From the NCBI RefSeq assembly GCF_001541095.1, contig NZ_LMXH01000001.1, positions 1,004,048-1,068,047 of the forward strand: DNA of 64,000 bases, in the 5' to 3' direction. Source of the DNA: Paenibacillus sp. FJAT-26967 (GTDB taxonomy: Bacteria; Bacillota; Bacilli; Paenibacillales; NBRC-103111). The translations under genes and the position numbers were made by a program. The notes beneath the pieces were generated by a model. The model was not told the DNA's origin, did not search any database, and saw only the letters and a list, made by a program, of their open reading frames with translations. Numbering within the stretch: position 1 is the first letter of the stretch; every line of letters begins with the position of its first letter. Positions 1-8,656 of this stretch are shown in pieces.

Positions 1-552
1 ATGAATGCCATCAATACGAATATAAGTCTTATCCACACGTACAAAGAGATCATTAAGACACCGGCCATTATGAATCTGGTTGTAGAGCAGCATCCTGAAT
101 TCGGTCTGACTGCAGAGGAACTAATGAAACGCATTCAGTTTACTTCGGTTAGTGATACACAGATCTTTACACTGAGTCTGCAGGATGCCAAGTATGAAAA
201 GGCCGCTGTTATCGTAAACACGGTCGCTCAGATGTTCCAGAAGCAAATTCCGAACATCATGAAGATCGACAATGTGTTTATTTTGCACGAGGCGGATCTA
301 ACCAAAATACCGGCGCCCGTTGAGCCTAATGTCGCTGTAAATACAGCGGTCGCTTTCGTTGCTTCGCTGATGTTTGCCATTGGTCTTGTATTCGCACTTG
401 AATATTTCGACGACTCGCTGAAGTCCGAAGAGGACATTGAGCATTACCTGGAGCTGCCCATGCTGGTTGCTGTGCCGGAAATCCGGCCGGGCGATATGAA
501 ACCGAAGCGGGCCCCCTCAGGAAAGGTAGGTGAAGCAGCCGGTGTCCAATAA
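1..552 (+). CDS. Wzz/YveK-type polysaccharide co-polymerase, 5' partial
   Basis: This is the C-terminal part of a chain-length regulator or kinase-activating modulator of the CapA/YwqC/EpsA kind, acting in the membrane with the tyrosine kinase encoded just downstream. The visible 183 residues hold the end of the extracytoplasmic domain, the proline-rich PAPVEPN segment near residues 104-110 and the second membrane helix at about 111-133, followed by a short cytoplasmic tail. Family members are usually about 230-250 residues with an N-terminal helix, which is missing, so the gene very probably starts before the window although the first three bases happen to read ATG. Its 3' end overlaps the kinase gene by about 23 bases. 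Family assignment is firm; the start is unknown. Confidence 0.88.
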   Translation: MNAINTNISLIHTYKEIIKTPAIMNLVVEQHPEFGLTAEELMKRIQFTSVSDTQIFTLSLQDAKYEKAAVIVNTVAQMFQKQIPNIMKIDNVFILHEADLTKIPAPVEPNVAVNTAVAFVASLMFAIGLVFALEYFDDSLKSEEDIEHYLELPMLVAVPEIRPGDMKPKRAPSGKVGEAAGVQ

Positions 553-1219
553 AGGCAGACCTATTATTGCGCATACCAATCCCATGTCCCCTATTTCGGA
601 AACATACCGGACCCTGCGAACCAACATTAAATATTCCGGCGTCGACGGGGACATCCGTACACTGATGGTTACATCCGCCACTCCCTGGGAAGGCAAGTCG
701 ACTACGATCGATAATCTTGCGGTGGTTTATGCACAGATGGAAAAGAAGGTGCTGCTGATTGACGCAGATTTGCGCAAACCTACGGCTCACCGAACCTTCG
801 GTCTCACCAACCGTGCAGGATTGACGGACGTGCTGACCCATCAGATTGAGATCGGCGAAGCGCTCAAAGAAACAGAAGTGCCGGGGCTGAGCGTCATAAC
901 ATCCGGTACGATCCCGCCCAATCCATCCGAAATTCTCGGATCTCAGCGGATGGCACATTTGCTGCTGGAGCTGAAAGAGAAGTTCGATGTCATCCTCATT
1001 GACACGCCACCGGTACTTGCCGTCAGCGATGCGCAAGTAGTTGCGTCCCAGTGCGATGGTGTACTGCTCGTGGTAAGCGCCGGGGGCGTCAAGCGGGACC
1101 TGGTACAGAAAGCGCGTGACAATCTGCAGTTCGTGCATGCGCGCATTCTGGGTGTAGTACTGAACAAGGTAGCCCGTAAAGATGCGAAGATGAACACCTA
1201 TTACGATTACAGCAGTTGA
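530..1219 (+). CDS. BY-kinase (CpsD/CapB/EpsB family) for exopolysaccharide control
   Basis: Bacterial tyrosine kinase that works with the Wzz-type modulator before it to control polymer synthesis by autophosphorylation. The GTG start at 530 lies inside the upstream gene with an AGGAAAGG-like ribosome site just before it. A Walker A motif (ATPWEGKST, near residue 50; most relatives have PGEGKS), a Walker A' motif (LLIDADLRKP) and a Walker B motif (VILIDTPP) are visible. The C terminus has a short tyrosine cluster (YYDY), the usual phosphorylation site, smaller than in many homologues. The 229-residue length is normal for the separate cytoplasmic kinase of Gram-positive bacteria. The Trp in the P-loop sits at a variable position and is unlikely to abolish activity. 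Confidence 0.92.
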   Translation: MKQPVSNKGRPIIAHTNPMSPISETYRTLRTNIKYSGVDGDIRTLMVTSATPWEGKSTTIDNLAVVYAQMEKKVLLIDADLRKPTAHRTFGLTNRAGLTDVLTHQIEIGEALKETEVPGLSVITSGTIPPNPSEILGSQRMAHLLLELKEKFDVILIDTPPVLAVSDAQVVASQCDGVLLVVSAGGVKRDLVQKARDNLQFVHARILGVVLNKVARKDAKMNTYYDYSS

Positions 1220-1262
1220 ATTAACCAGGCGGTCTGTATGAAGTCTACAAGGAGGGAAGAAG

Positions 1263-3110
1263 ATGAGCTATTCAAAACGGACGCCCATGCTGGTACTGAT
1301 CGACATGATCATGGTATGGGCCAGCATTTACCTTACTTTTTTGTCGCATTACCGGGGCGGGATTCCGCCCGAGGTCATGAGTGTCATTATGATGTATACA
1401 CTCATATCCGGAGTCGCACTGGCTTGCGCGATGTTCTATTTTCAGCTGTACAACCGGATTTGGCAGTACGCAAGCGTCGGTGAAATGGTGGCGATTGCCA
1501 AAGCCGTCGTTGTTTCTTGTCTGATCTCCTATGCAATTATATCGTTTCTGTCTGCGGGCGAAATTACCCTGTACATGTTCCTGCAGAACCTGAACGGCAT
1601 CCTGCTGATGCTGGGAGGTTCACGCTTTATCTGGCGGGTCTTCTGCGATAAGTTCTATGGCAGCAGCTCCAGAAGCTCCAAAAAAAGAGCAGGCAAACCC
1701 GCCCAGCGGACGCTTGTGGTCGGTGCCGGCAGCTGCGGCGTGATGTTCGTGAAAGAAGTTGCTCACAATGAGAGCTTCCACATGCAGCCAGTCGCGTTCA
1801 TTGACGACGACCCTTACAAACAGAAGCTCCAGCTCCACGGAATACCCGTTATGGGTACCCGTCACGATATTCCTAAGCTTGTTGAACAGCAGAAGATCGA
1901 CGACATTATCATTGCGCTTCCTTCGGTTTCCAAAACACAAATTTCGGATATCATCAACATTTGCAAAACGACAAAGGCGCGTCTTAAGATCATTCCTCAT
2001 ATCCATGAATTCATTCAGGGAAAAATGGCAGCCAACCAGATGAGAGATGTGCAGGTCGAAGATTTGCTGGGGCGCGACCCCATTGACACGGACCTCGAGA
2101 ATATCGCGGACTATGTGCAGAATAAAATTGTCCTGGTCACCGGGGCAGGCGGCTCGATCGGCTCGGAGCTTTGCCGGCAGGTAGCGCCGTTCAAGCCGAG
2201 GAAGCTGCTTCTGCTCGGACACGGGGAGAACAGCATTTACGGCATTGAGATGGAAATGAGGCGGCTGCACCCGGGACTGCAGATCGAGACGGTCATTGCC
2301 GATGTTCAAGACCGGACCCGGATCGCCGATGTATTCCGGGAATTCGGCCCGCAGGTGGTCTTTCATGCGGCAGCGCACAAACATGTTCCGCTCATGGAGC
2401 GCAATCCTTCCGAAGCGATTAAGAACAATGTATTCGGCAGCCGCAACGTAGCGGAATGTGCTGACGAATTCGGCGCCGAGCGCTTCGTGCTCATCTCGAC
2501 GGATAAAGCCGTCAATCCGACGAGCATTATGGGAACGACGAAGAGGATTGCCGAGATGTTCATCCAAAGTCTGGACAAACACAGCAAAACGAAGTTTGTG
2601 GCGGTCCGGTTCGGTAACGTGCTCGGCAGCCGGGGCAGCGTAATCCCGAGATTCAAAGATCAGATTGCCCGGGGAGGTCCGGTAACCGTTACTCACCCTG
2701 AGATGGTCCGATATTTCATGACCATTCCTGAAGCCGTTCAGCTTGTTATCCAGGCAGGGGCGTTCGCGCAGGGCGGCGAGGTATTTATTCTCGATATGGG
2801 CAAACCGGTCAAGATCGTCGATCTTGCAACGGATCTCATCCGGTTATCCGGCTATGAGCCGAATGTCGACATCGACATCCAGTTCTCGGGGATCCGGGAG
2901 GGAGAGAAGCTGTACGAGGAACTTCTCACCAGTGAAGAAGGCATGTCGTCCACGATGCACGACCGGATCTTTATCGGCAAGCCGATGAACATTAACCGGA
3001 CAGAGCTTGAATTCGAAATGCGCAGGCTGGAGCGTGTACTGGGCAGCGAACCGGAGGAGATCCGTGCCCTGCTGCAGCATCTGGTCCCTACATACCGCAA
3101 TGTTTCGTAA
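1263..3110 (+). CDS. Membrane-bound UDP-sugar 4,6-dehydratase, EpsC/CapD/PglF family
   Basis: Converts a UDP-N-acetylhexosamine to its 4-keto-6-deoxy form, the first step toward bacillosamine-type sugars. The 615-residue protein has several N-terminal membrane helices (about residues 10-120), a CoA-binding-like Rossmann segment (VVGAGSCGVMF near 155) and a C-terminal extended SDR domain with GAGGSIGS near residue 294. The catalytic region reads ISTDKAVNP followed by MGTTKR: the Tyr of the usual YxxxK is replaced by Met, as is normal in the long PglF/FlaA1 class, with the TDK triad doing the work. AAGGAGGGAAG precedes the ATG. With the NeuD-type and DegT-type genes later in the operon it makes a complete PglF-PglE-PglD-like pathway. 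Confidence 0.93.
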   Translation: MSYSKRTPMLVLIDMIMVWASIYLTFLSHYRGGIPPEVMSVIMMYTLISGVALACAMFYFQLYNRIWQYASVGEMVAIAKAVVVSCLISYAIISFLSAGEITLYMFLQNLNGILLMLGGSRFIWRVFCDKFYGSSSRSSKKRAGKPAQRTLVVGAGSCGVMFVKEVAHNESFHMQPVAFIDDDPYKQKLQLHGIPVMGTRHDIPKLVEQQKIDDIIIALPSVSKTQISDIINICKTTKARLKIIPHIHEFIQGKMAANQMRDVQVEDLLGRDPIDTDLENIADYVQNKIVLVTGAGGSIGSELCRQVAPFKPRKLLLLGHGENSIYGIEMEMRRLHPGLQIETVIADVQDRTRIADVFREFGPQVVFHAAAHKHVPLMERNPSEAIKNNVFGSRNVAECADEFGAERFVLISTDKAVNPTSIMGTTKRIAEMFIQSLDKHSKTKFVAVRFGNVLGSRGSVIPRFKDQIARGGPVTVTHPEMVRYFMTIPEAVQLVIQAGAFAQGGEVFILDMGKPVKIVDLATDLIRLSGYEPNVDIDIQFSGIREGEKLYEELLTSEEGMSSTMHDRIFIGKPMNINRTELEFEMRRLERVLGSEPEEIRALLQHLVPTYRNVS

Positions 3111-3137
3111 AGCCACAAGGGGATGGAAGAACCTGAC

Positions 3138-4487
3138 ATGAATACAACTGCCAAACTTACACAACGTTCTTTATCCAGAATTCTTATGAAAAGCAGCAGT
3201 TTATCGTTCGCCGTTAATATCGGCGGTATTGGCCTGGCACTGCTGATGCAGATCCTGCTGGCCCGGCAGCTTGGTGCCGTAAGCTACGGATATTATTCAT
3301 TCGTGACTACGGTCGTGACATTCCTGGTTTTCCCGGCCAAGCTCGGATTCGATACGGCGATCGTCCGCTTCGTTTCCTCCTACCGGGCGCATGAGCGCTG
3401 GAATGAAGTGAAGGGCCTGCTTCAGCGGGCGAATCAGATTACGCTGGCGCTATCTCTTGCCATAACGGCCGTTTCTATGATTGTGGTCCTGCTGATAAGC
3501 GATTCCATGAACCGTGAGCTGCTCTTTACTTATATGGCCGGTCTGCTGGGCATTCCGGTCATGGCCCTGGCGCTTCTCCGGCAGAGCTCTCTGCAGGCGC
3601 TGAAACAAATGCTGCACGCGCAGCTGCCGGAGAAAATCATCCGGCCCGTCCTGTTCCTGGCGCTGCTTCTCGGATACAACCGGATTGCAGGCAGTCCGGC
3701 CGGAGCGGGTGAAGCTATGCTGATCTTCCTGGCCGCCATTGCCGTCTCTTACGTAATCGGCGCCGTCGTCTTGAAGCGTAAGATGCCGCCACAAGTCCAA
3801 GCTGCGGAGAAAGCTTACAACACAAGGGAATGGATGAACGTATCCTTGTCGCTGATGTTCGTGTCCGGCATGTATCTGGTGCTCGGACAGCTGAATATAC
3901 TTATGCTCGGCTGGATGGACGGAACGACGGAAGCGGGGATTTACAGTGCCGCTGTGCGGATTGCGACACTCGTATCCTTCGGCCTGACGGCCATTAATAT
4001 GACGGCAGCTCCGTTTATCTCGGAATCCTACGCGAGAAAAGACGACAGGCAGCTTCAGCAGGTACTCAGCATCAGCAATTTGGCGGGTTTCCTGTTCGCC
4101 GGTGTGATCTATGCAGCGTTCCTGCTGCTGAATGACCCGATCCTTGGCCTCTTCGGGGAAGAATTTAAGGAGGGGTCGCTCGCGCTTCTTATTCTTTCGA
4201 CAAGTCAGCTTGTCAGCGCGTTCAGCGGACAGACCGGGACCTTAATGACGATGACGGGACAGCAGCAAATGCTCGGCAAAATTTTGCTTATATCGGCAAT
4301 TCTGAATGTGCTTCTTAATCTAGTGATGATTCCGGCCTATGGAATGGTGGGAGCCGCCGTCACAAATTTAATTTGTACGATTGTCTGGAAAACGGCGATG
4401 GTTGTCGTGATCCGGAAAAAACTGAAGATATCAATCGGCATGTTTGCATGGCTGAGCGCCAGAAGAAAGCGGGGGGATAGAACGTGA
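3138..4487 (+). CDS. Wzx-type polysaccharide flippase (oligosaccharide flippase family)
   Basis: Multi-pass membrane protein, about 449 residues with roughly 12-14 hydrophobic segments, of the polysaccharide biosynthesis/MATE-like fold that moves undecaprenyl-linked repeat units across the membrane. I chose the ATG at 3138, because GGAAGA at 3125-3130 gives a proper ribosome site; an in-frame ATG at 3123 abuts its only purine stretch. The last bases overlap the next gene by four (GTGA). Its place between the dehydratase and the sugar-modifying genes fits EpsK of Bacillus. The lipid-linked substrate cannot be told from sequence. Confidence 0.9.
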   Translation: MNTTAKLTQRSLSRILMKSSSLSFAVNIGGIGLALLMQILLARQLGAVSYGYYSFVTTVVTFLVFPAKLGFDTAIVRFVSSYRAHERWNEVKGLLQRANQITLALSLAITAVSMIVVLLISDSMNRELLFTYMAGLLGIPVMALALLRQSSLQALKQMLHAQLPEKIIRPVLFLALLLGYNRIAGSPAGAGEAMLIFLAAIAVSYVIGAVVLKRKMPPQVQAAEKAYNTREWMNVSLSLMFVSGMYLVLGQLNILMLGWMDGTTEAGIYSAAVRIATLVSFGLTAINMTAAPFISESYARKDDRQLQQVLSISNLAGFLFAGVIYAAFLLLNDPILGLFGEEFKEGSLALLILSTSQLVSAFSGQTGTLMTMTGQQQMLGKILLISAILNVLLNLVMIPAYGMVGAAVTNLICTIVWKTAMVVVIRKKLKISIGMFAWLSARRKRGDRT

Positions 4488-5707
4488 AACATATTTTACT
4501 AGCGGGTGTGCCCCATTCAACCAATTTGGGCGACGGTCTGATCGCGATGACGGTCAACCAGCTCATCCGTACATGCGGAGATTATACCATCACCAACTTT
4601 GACCTTACGGCAGGGTTATACAATGAACCGCAGGTTACGAAAGCCGACAAAGAGGGGAAAGTCTACAAACTGAATGAAGTCAGTGTGAAAAAAAAGCTGA
4701 CGCCGGATTTTCTGCGGTACGTCAAGTCTTATTCCGTTCACAAGAAAAAGGATCGTGTACTGAATGACCAGATCCGGCAGCTTGTAGCGGACAGTGATGC
4801 GGTGCTGATCGGCGGCGGCCATTTATTCATCGACACGTACCTGTCGTTTCCGATTGCCATGCGCAGGCTGGTCATGGAAGTCCGCAGGCAGCGTAAACCG
4901 CTGCATATCGTTTTTGTCGGAATGAGGGGACCCTGGAGCTTCCTGGCCCGCAGATGGTTCACCGAAATTCTTCAGTATGCCAAAACGATCTCCGTACGCG
5001 ACGAAGATTCCCTGGCTTATCTGCTTTCGTTCGATTCGTCCCTTGCACGCAAGGCAGTGGCCTTATCCGATCCGGCCTTGGTGACCCGGGAAGCATTCCC
5101 TGAACCGGCTGCCCGGTTCTCTGTTTCATCCCGGATGGCTGCGAAACAGGGGGATTCTTCCGTTCAGACGATCGGATTAGGGATCATGGACCCCAATGAG
5201 ATGAGGCGGCATTCTCCCTTCCTATGGGACCGGGATGACTGCGCCGACTGGTGGTACAGGCTGGCTCAGGGGGTTGTGGAAGGGGGCGGACGCGTCCGTA
5301 TCTTCACGAATGGGGCTGATACGGACAACGCCTTCGTCGAGCATTACATCAAGCCGAGGCTGGCAGCCGTCCGGGATGTGGAATTCGCTTCGTATCCGGC
5401 GGATGTAAGCGACCTGGTCGACAGCATCCGGGACTGCGATGCCGTCATTGCCCAGCGCCTGCATGCCTGCATTCCGGCGATTTCGTTCGGCAAACCGACG
5501 TACGGTATCGCCTGGGACAAGAAGCTGGCCAGTATCTTTAAGGATCTGGGACTATCCCAGTATGTCGTCGATTTTCGCAGCGATCCCCGGTTCGTGCTGG
5601 CCCAGATGGCACCGGACACCAGAAGCCAGGAAGGGGCAACCCGGATTGTGAACGATAAAAAAAGGGACCTCGTTGCCTATGTCGGGAGGATCTTGAATGA
5701 AGCCTAA
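4484..5707 (+). CDS. Polysaccharide pyruvyl transferase family protein
   Basis: Member of the WcaK/CsaB/EpsI/EpsO superfamily, enzymes that usually add a pyruvate ketal from phosphoenolpyruvate to a sugar, giving the polymer negative charge. Seen in the 407 residues are the N-terminal nucleotide-fold start (AGVPHSTNLGDGLIA), a GGGHLFID motif near residue 111 and the C-terminal QRLHACIPAISFGKPTYGI segment typical of the family. The GTG start overlaps the flippase stop by four bases, implying translational coupling, and the gene overlaps the next one by 11 bases. The acceptor sugar is unknown, and some family members have other donor specificities. Confidence 0.88.
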   Translation: MKHILLAGVPHSTNLGDGLIAMTVNQLIRTCGDYTITNFDLTAGLYNEPQVTKADKEGKVYKLNEVSVKKKLTPDFLRYVKSYSVHKKKDRVLNDQIRQLVADSDAVLIGGGHLFIDTYLSFPIAMRRLVMEVRRQRKPLHIVFVGMRGPWSFLARRWFTEILQYAKTISVRDEDSLAYLLSFDSSLARKAVALSDPALVTREAFPEPAARFSVSSRMAAKQGDSSVQTIGLGIMDPNEMRRHSPFLWDRDDCADWWYRLAQGVVEGGGRVRIFTNGADTDNAFVEHYIKPRLAAVRDVEFASYPADVSDLVDSIRDCDAVIAQRLHACIPAISFGKPTYGIAWDKKLASIFKDLGLSQYVVDFRSDPRFVLAQMAPDTRSQEGATRIVNDKKRDLVAYVGRILNEA

Positions 5708-6827
5708 AATCAAAATTCTTCATGTCGTCGGCAAAATGCATCCCGGCGGTATCGAAACCCTGCTGATGAATCTCTACCGGACGATTGACCGGGACAAGTA
5801 TGAATTCCACTTTGCCGTCCAGTTCGCAGAGAAAGGATTCTACGATGATGAAATCGTAGAGCTGGGAGGCCGGATTTTCAGACAGCCTCATCCGAAGAAG
5901 GGGCTGAGAGCGTTCCGCAAAGCATTCTTGAACAATTTACAAGAACACGGTCCTTATCAGGCCGTCCACAGCCATATTTACCAGTTCAGCGGATATGTCT
6001 TGAAGCTGGCCGGAGAGATGAACGTGCCGGTGCGGATCAGTCACAGTCACAATACACACGACAGCAAGCAGGAATCCTGGCTGCGCAATCTCTACCGCAA
6101 ATACATGCGGGGGCTCATCCGCAGCAATTCGACGACGATGCTCGGGTGTTCGCGTTCAGCCTGCGAGGCGCTGTTCGGCGCCGACTGCTGGAGGGACGAA
6201 CGGGTAGTTGTCTTCCCGAATTCGATCCAGGTTCAGCCGTACAGCCAGCTGCATCCGGACCGGACCGCTTACCGCAGGGCAATCGGTGTGACCGATCCGG
6301 ATGTGCCGGTCATTGGACACATCGGCCGGTTCAGCGAGCAGAAGAACCATCCGTTCCTGCTGGATGCTTTTGCCGGCTACTTGAGAATCCGCCCTGAAGC
6401 GCAGCTCGTGCTGATCGGTGAAGGTCCCCTGCGCAGCAGGATGGAGGACCGCATCCGGGAGCTTGGCATCTCAGGCAGCGTGAAGCTGCTCGGGGTCCGC
6501 AAGGACATACCGGAGCTCATCGGTGCCTTCGATCTGTTCCTGCTGCCCTCGCTGTATGAAGGGCTTGGCATTGTCGTGATCGAAGCCCAGGCTGCGGGGG
6601 TCCCCTGCCTGATCTCGGATCAGGTGCCGGAGGAGGCCGACCTGAAGCTCGGGCTGGTCACCCGGCTGCCTCTGCAGGCGGATGCGGGTGAGTGGGCGGC
6701 TCAGATGGGCAGCATGACCGGAGCTGCGAGACTGGACTGGCAGGCACGGCTGGAGGCGCTGCAGCAGCACGGCTACGATATCCGCACCAGTGTGCAGAGG
6801 CTGGAGCGGATGTACGCTGCGACATAA
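5697..6827 (+). CDS. GT4-family glycosyltransferase (EpsF-like)
   Basis: Cytoplasmic glycosyltransferase of the GT-B fold, expected to add one sugar of the repeat unit to the lipid-linked intermediate. The N terminus (ILHVVGKMHPGGIETLLMNLYR) resembles Bacillus EpsF; the donor-binding half has HIGRFSEQKNHPFLLDAF near residue 205 and the EX7E-type region PSLYEGLGIVVIEAQAAG near 285. Its 376 residues are a full-length protein. The ATG start lies inside the upstream pyruvyl transferase gene, with GGGAGGATC as ribosome site. Donor and acceptor are not predictable. Confidence 0.9.
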   Translation: MKPKIKILHVVGKMHPGGIETLLMNLYRTIDRDKYEFHFAVQFAEKGFYDDEIVELGGRIFRQPHPKKGLRAFRKAFLNNLQEHGPYQAVHSHIYQFSGYVLKLAGEMNVPVRISHSHNTHDSKQESWLRNLYRKYMRGLIRSNSTTMLGCSRSACEALFGADCWRDERVVVFPNSIQVQPYSQLHPDRTAYRRAIGVTDPDVPVIGHIGRFSEQKNHPFLLDAFAGYLRIRPEAQLVLIGEGPLRSRMEDRIRELGISGSVKLLGVRKDIPELIGAFDLFLLPSLYEGLGIVVIEAQAAGVPCLISDQVPEEADLKLGLVTRLPLQADAGEWAAQMGSMTGAARLDWQARLEALQQHGYDIRTSVQRLERMYAAT

Positions 6828-8142
6828 GGCTGTAGCAAAGAGACTGCCGGCGGGCGCGCCTCCCCTCCGGAACCTGTTTCTGATCAGTTACGTCCTGCTG
6901 ATGCTCCTGACAGCCAAAGGAGCTTTTCTGATCGACGAACGAATCGGGATCGTGTTCTTTTTCATCTTACTGCTGCCGCTTTTCTGCATGCTCAAATGGC
7001 CGGATCAGCCTTTCTTGCTGTATGTGGGATTCAGCGCTATGCTGATCGGCAAATTCGTCTACGCCGTCTCATCCACGCCTTTAAAGGGACCCGATGAGAA
7101 CAACTATTACGCGCAGGTGCAGTCGTATTTGGGATTAGGCGATTTTCTCAGCTACGCCAGTGAGCATATTTCCACTTATTTGTTCAATTCATCGGCGTAT
7201 CCGATCTTCGGCCTGATGTACATGCCTTTTTATAAACTGCTGAACGTGTCCGATCCGCTTGTCATCATTACTTACAATTCCATCCTGCTGATTTGGATCG
7301 CGTACATGCTGTATGCACTGAACAAGGCTTATTTCGGATTCGAGCTGGTGAACCGCCGTTTGTACGAAGGATGGATCATTCTGGGCCTGTTCCTGAGCCC
7401 GTCCTTTATGATGATGTCTTCCCTTTTTGCCAAAGATGTCACTTGTGTAGCACTGGGTCTTTACTGCACGTATCTGCTGATGAGCCGCAAGTATTTCTGG
7501 TTCCTGATTGTAATGCTCTATGCCACCGGCCTCCGGGACTACGCCATTGTGTACACGCTTTGCTTTTATCTGCTGTTCACCCGGCGGTTTAAGATTGCGC
7601 TCAGTATGCTCTTGGTTTCGGCGGGCGTGCTTGCGGTCAAAATCGGCGGGCTCGGCCTGGTCAACGCTTTTCTGCTGACGGCTTTTCTGTTTATGAGTCC
7701 GAATCCGATCAACTTAGAGAATTGGGAGCCTCATGTATTTTACCGTTCGCTGGAGGCAGTTTCCATGCTGGTCGCGCTCGTTCTGGCAGTGCTCATGTAC
7801 ATCCGTTACAAAGAGACGAGGCGGTTCTACCTGTTCTGTCTGGTACTTCTGTTCGCGTACGCCTGCACTCTCGTACTGGTTGGCTACATGACCGTAACCG
7901 GACGGAATCTGGATTATGGACTGGGAACAATCGGGGACAATATGGTTCGCAAGAAACTCCCGATTCTTCCTTTGCTGTACATGTTTCAAGCCTATACGGC
8001 CTGCTACACGGTAAAATGGCTGGCAACGATCCGCAATAAAAGGAGAGGTCGACATGAGAGGCCGAGACCGGTTTCACAAATTCAAGGCGGTGCTGGCCAT
8101 CGCCATCCGCATCCTTCGTCTCTTCCCGAAGCCGGCGCTTAA
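6790..8142 (+). CDS. Wzy/EpsG-like polysaccharide polymerase, multi-pass membrane protein
   Basis: About ten hydrophobic segments in 450 residues with a large extracytoplasmic loop, placed between glycosyltransferase genes, match a Wzy-type polymerase such as EpsG. Both ends are uncertain. The earliest start is the GTG at 6790, inside the previous gene and without a clear ribosome site; a later ATG at 6901 also lacks one, so a start in between is possible. At the 3' end the frame runs 89 bases into the next gene, giving a basic, proline-rich tail of about 30 residues that looks like out-of-frame translation. A TAA sits in another frame just before the next gene's ribosome site. A recent frameshift or lost stop is possible. 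Confidence 0.75.
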   Translation: MCRGWSGCTLRHKAVAKRLPAGAPPLRNLFLISYVLLMLLTAKGAFLIDERIGIVFFFILLLPLFCMLKWPDQPFLLYVGFSAMLIGKFVYAVSSTPLKGPDENNYYAQVQSYLGLGDFLSYASEHISTYLFNSSAYPIFGLMYMPFYKLLNVSDPLVIITYNSILLIWIAYMLYALNKAYFGFELVNRRLYEGWIILGLFLSPSFMMMSSLFAKDVTCVALGLYCTYLLMSRKYFWFLIVMLYATGLRDYAIVYTLCFYLLFTRRFKIALSMLLVSAGVLAVKIGGLGLVNAFLLTAFLFMSPNPINLENWEPHVFYRSLEAVSMLVALVLAVLMYIRYKETRRFYLFCLVLLFAYACTLVLVGYMTVTGRNLDYGLGTIGDNMVRKKLPILPLLYMFQAYTACYTVKWLATIRNKRRGRHERPRPVSQIQGGAGHRHPHPSSLPEAGA

Positions 8143-8656
8143 ATACGCCTGGACCCTGACGGATTTCCTGCCGGATATCTTGGGGGTAGCACTCAGATAC
8201 TGTCTGCTGAAATGTCTCATACCCGGGTGCGGGGATAATGTATTCATCGGGCGTTCGGTTGAAATTAAATATTGGGAACGGCTTTATATCGGAAGCAATG
8301 TAAGTATTCACAAGCAGTGTTATCTCGACGCATGCGGAGAGATTCAGATCGATGATGATGTGTCCATCGCGCACCAGAGTTCGCTGATTTCTTTCCAGCA
8401 TTCCTGGGAAGATGAGGCTCAGCCCATCCGTGACAACCCGGTTGTATGTGCCCGAATTCACGTGCAAAGCGATGTCTGGATCGGCTGCGGATGCCGGATC
8501 TTGGCAGGTGCAAGTATCGGAAGCCGCTCGATTATCGCAGCGGGGGCCGTCGTTACAAAGCCGGTTCCCGGCCAAACGATAGCGGCAGGTGTACCGGCCA
8601 AAATCATCAAGTCAATCAGAAAAGAGGGACCTTATGAACGTTCTGTGGGCTCATGA
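8054..8656 (+). CDS. Left-handed beta-helix O-acetyltransferase (WbbJ/maa-like)
   Basis: Acyltransferase with hexapeptide repeats, predicted to O-acetylate a sugar of the polymer using acetyl-CoA. After about 60 mainly hydrophobic and basic residues come the repeats: GDNVFIGRSVEI, LYIGSNVSIH, IQIDDDVSIA, VWIGCGCRILAGASIGS and the family-typical ending AAGAVVTKPVPGQTIAAGVPAKII. The ATG at 8054 is preceded by AAAAGGAGAGG, a strong ribosome site, so the start is firm even though the upstream frame reads through it. The gene overlaps the following glycosyltransferase by 23 bases. Confidence 0.88.
   Translation: MRGRDRFHKFKAVLAIAIRILRLFPKPALKYAWTLTDFLPDILGVALRYCLLKCLIPGCGDNVFIGRSVEIKYWERLYIGSNVSIHKQCYLDACGEIQIDDDVSIAHQSSLISFQHSWEDEAQPIRDNPVVCARIHVQSDVWIGCGCRILAGASIGSRSIIAAGAVVTKPVPGQTIAAGVPAKIIKSIRKEGPYERSVGS

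Noticed and set aside
326-1138. Long minus-strand frame opposite the Wzz and kinase genes
   Set aside because: It is a shadow of two well-supported plus-strand genes with family motifs; the product is Cys/His/Arg-rich and unlike a real protein.
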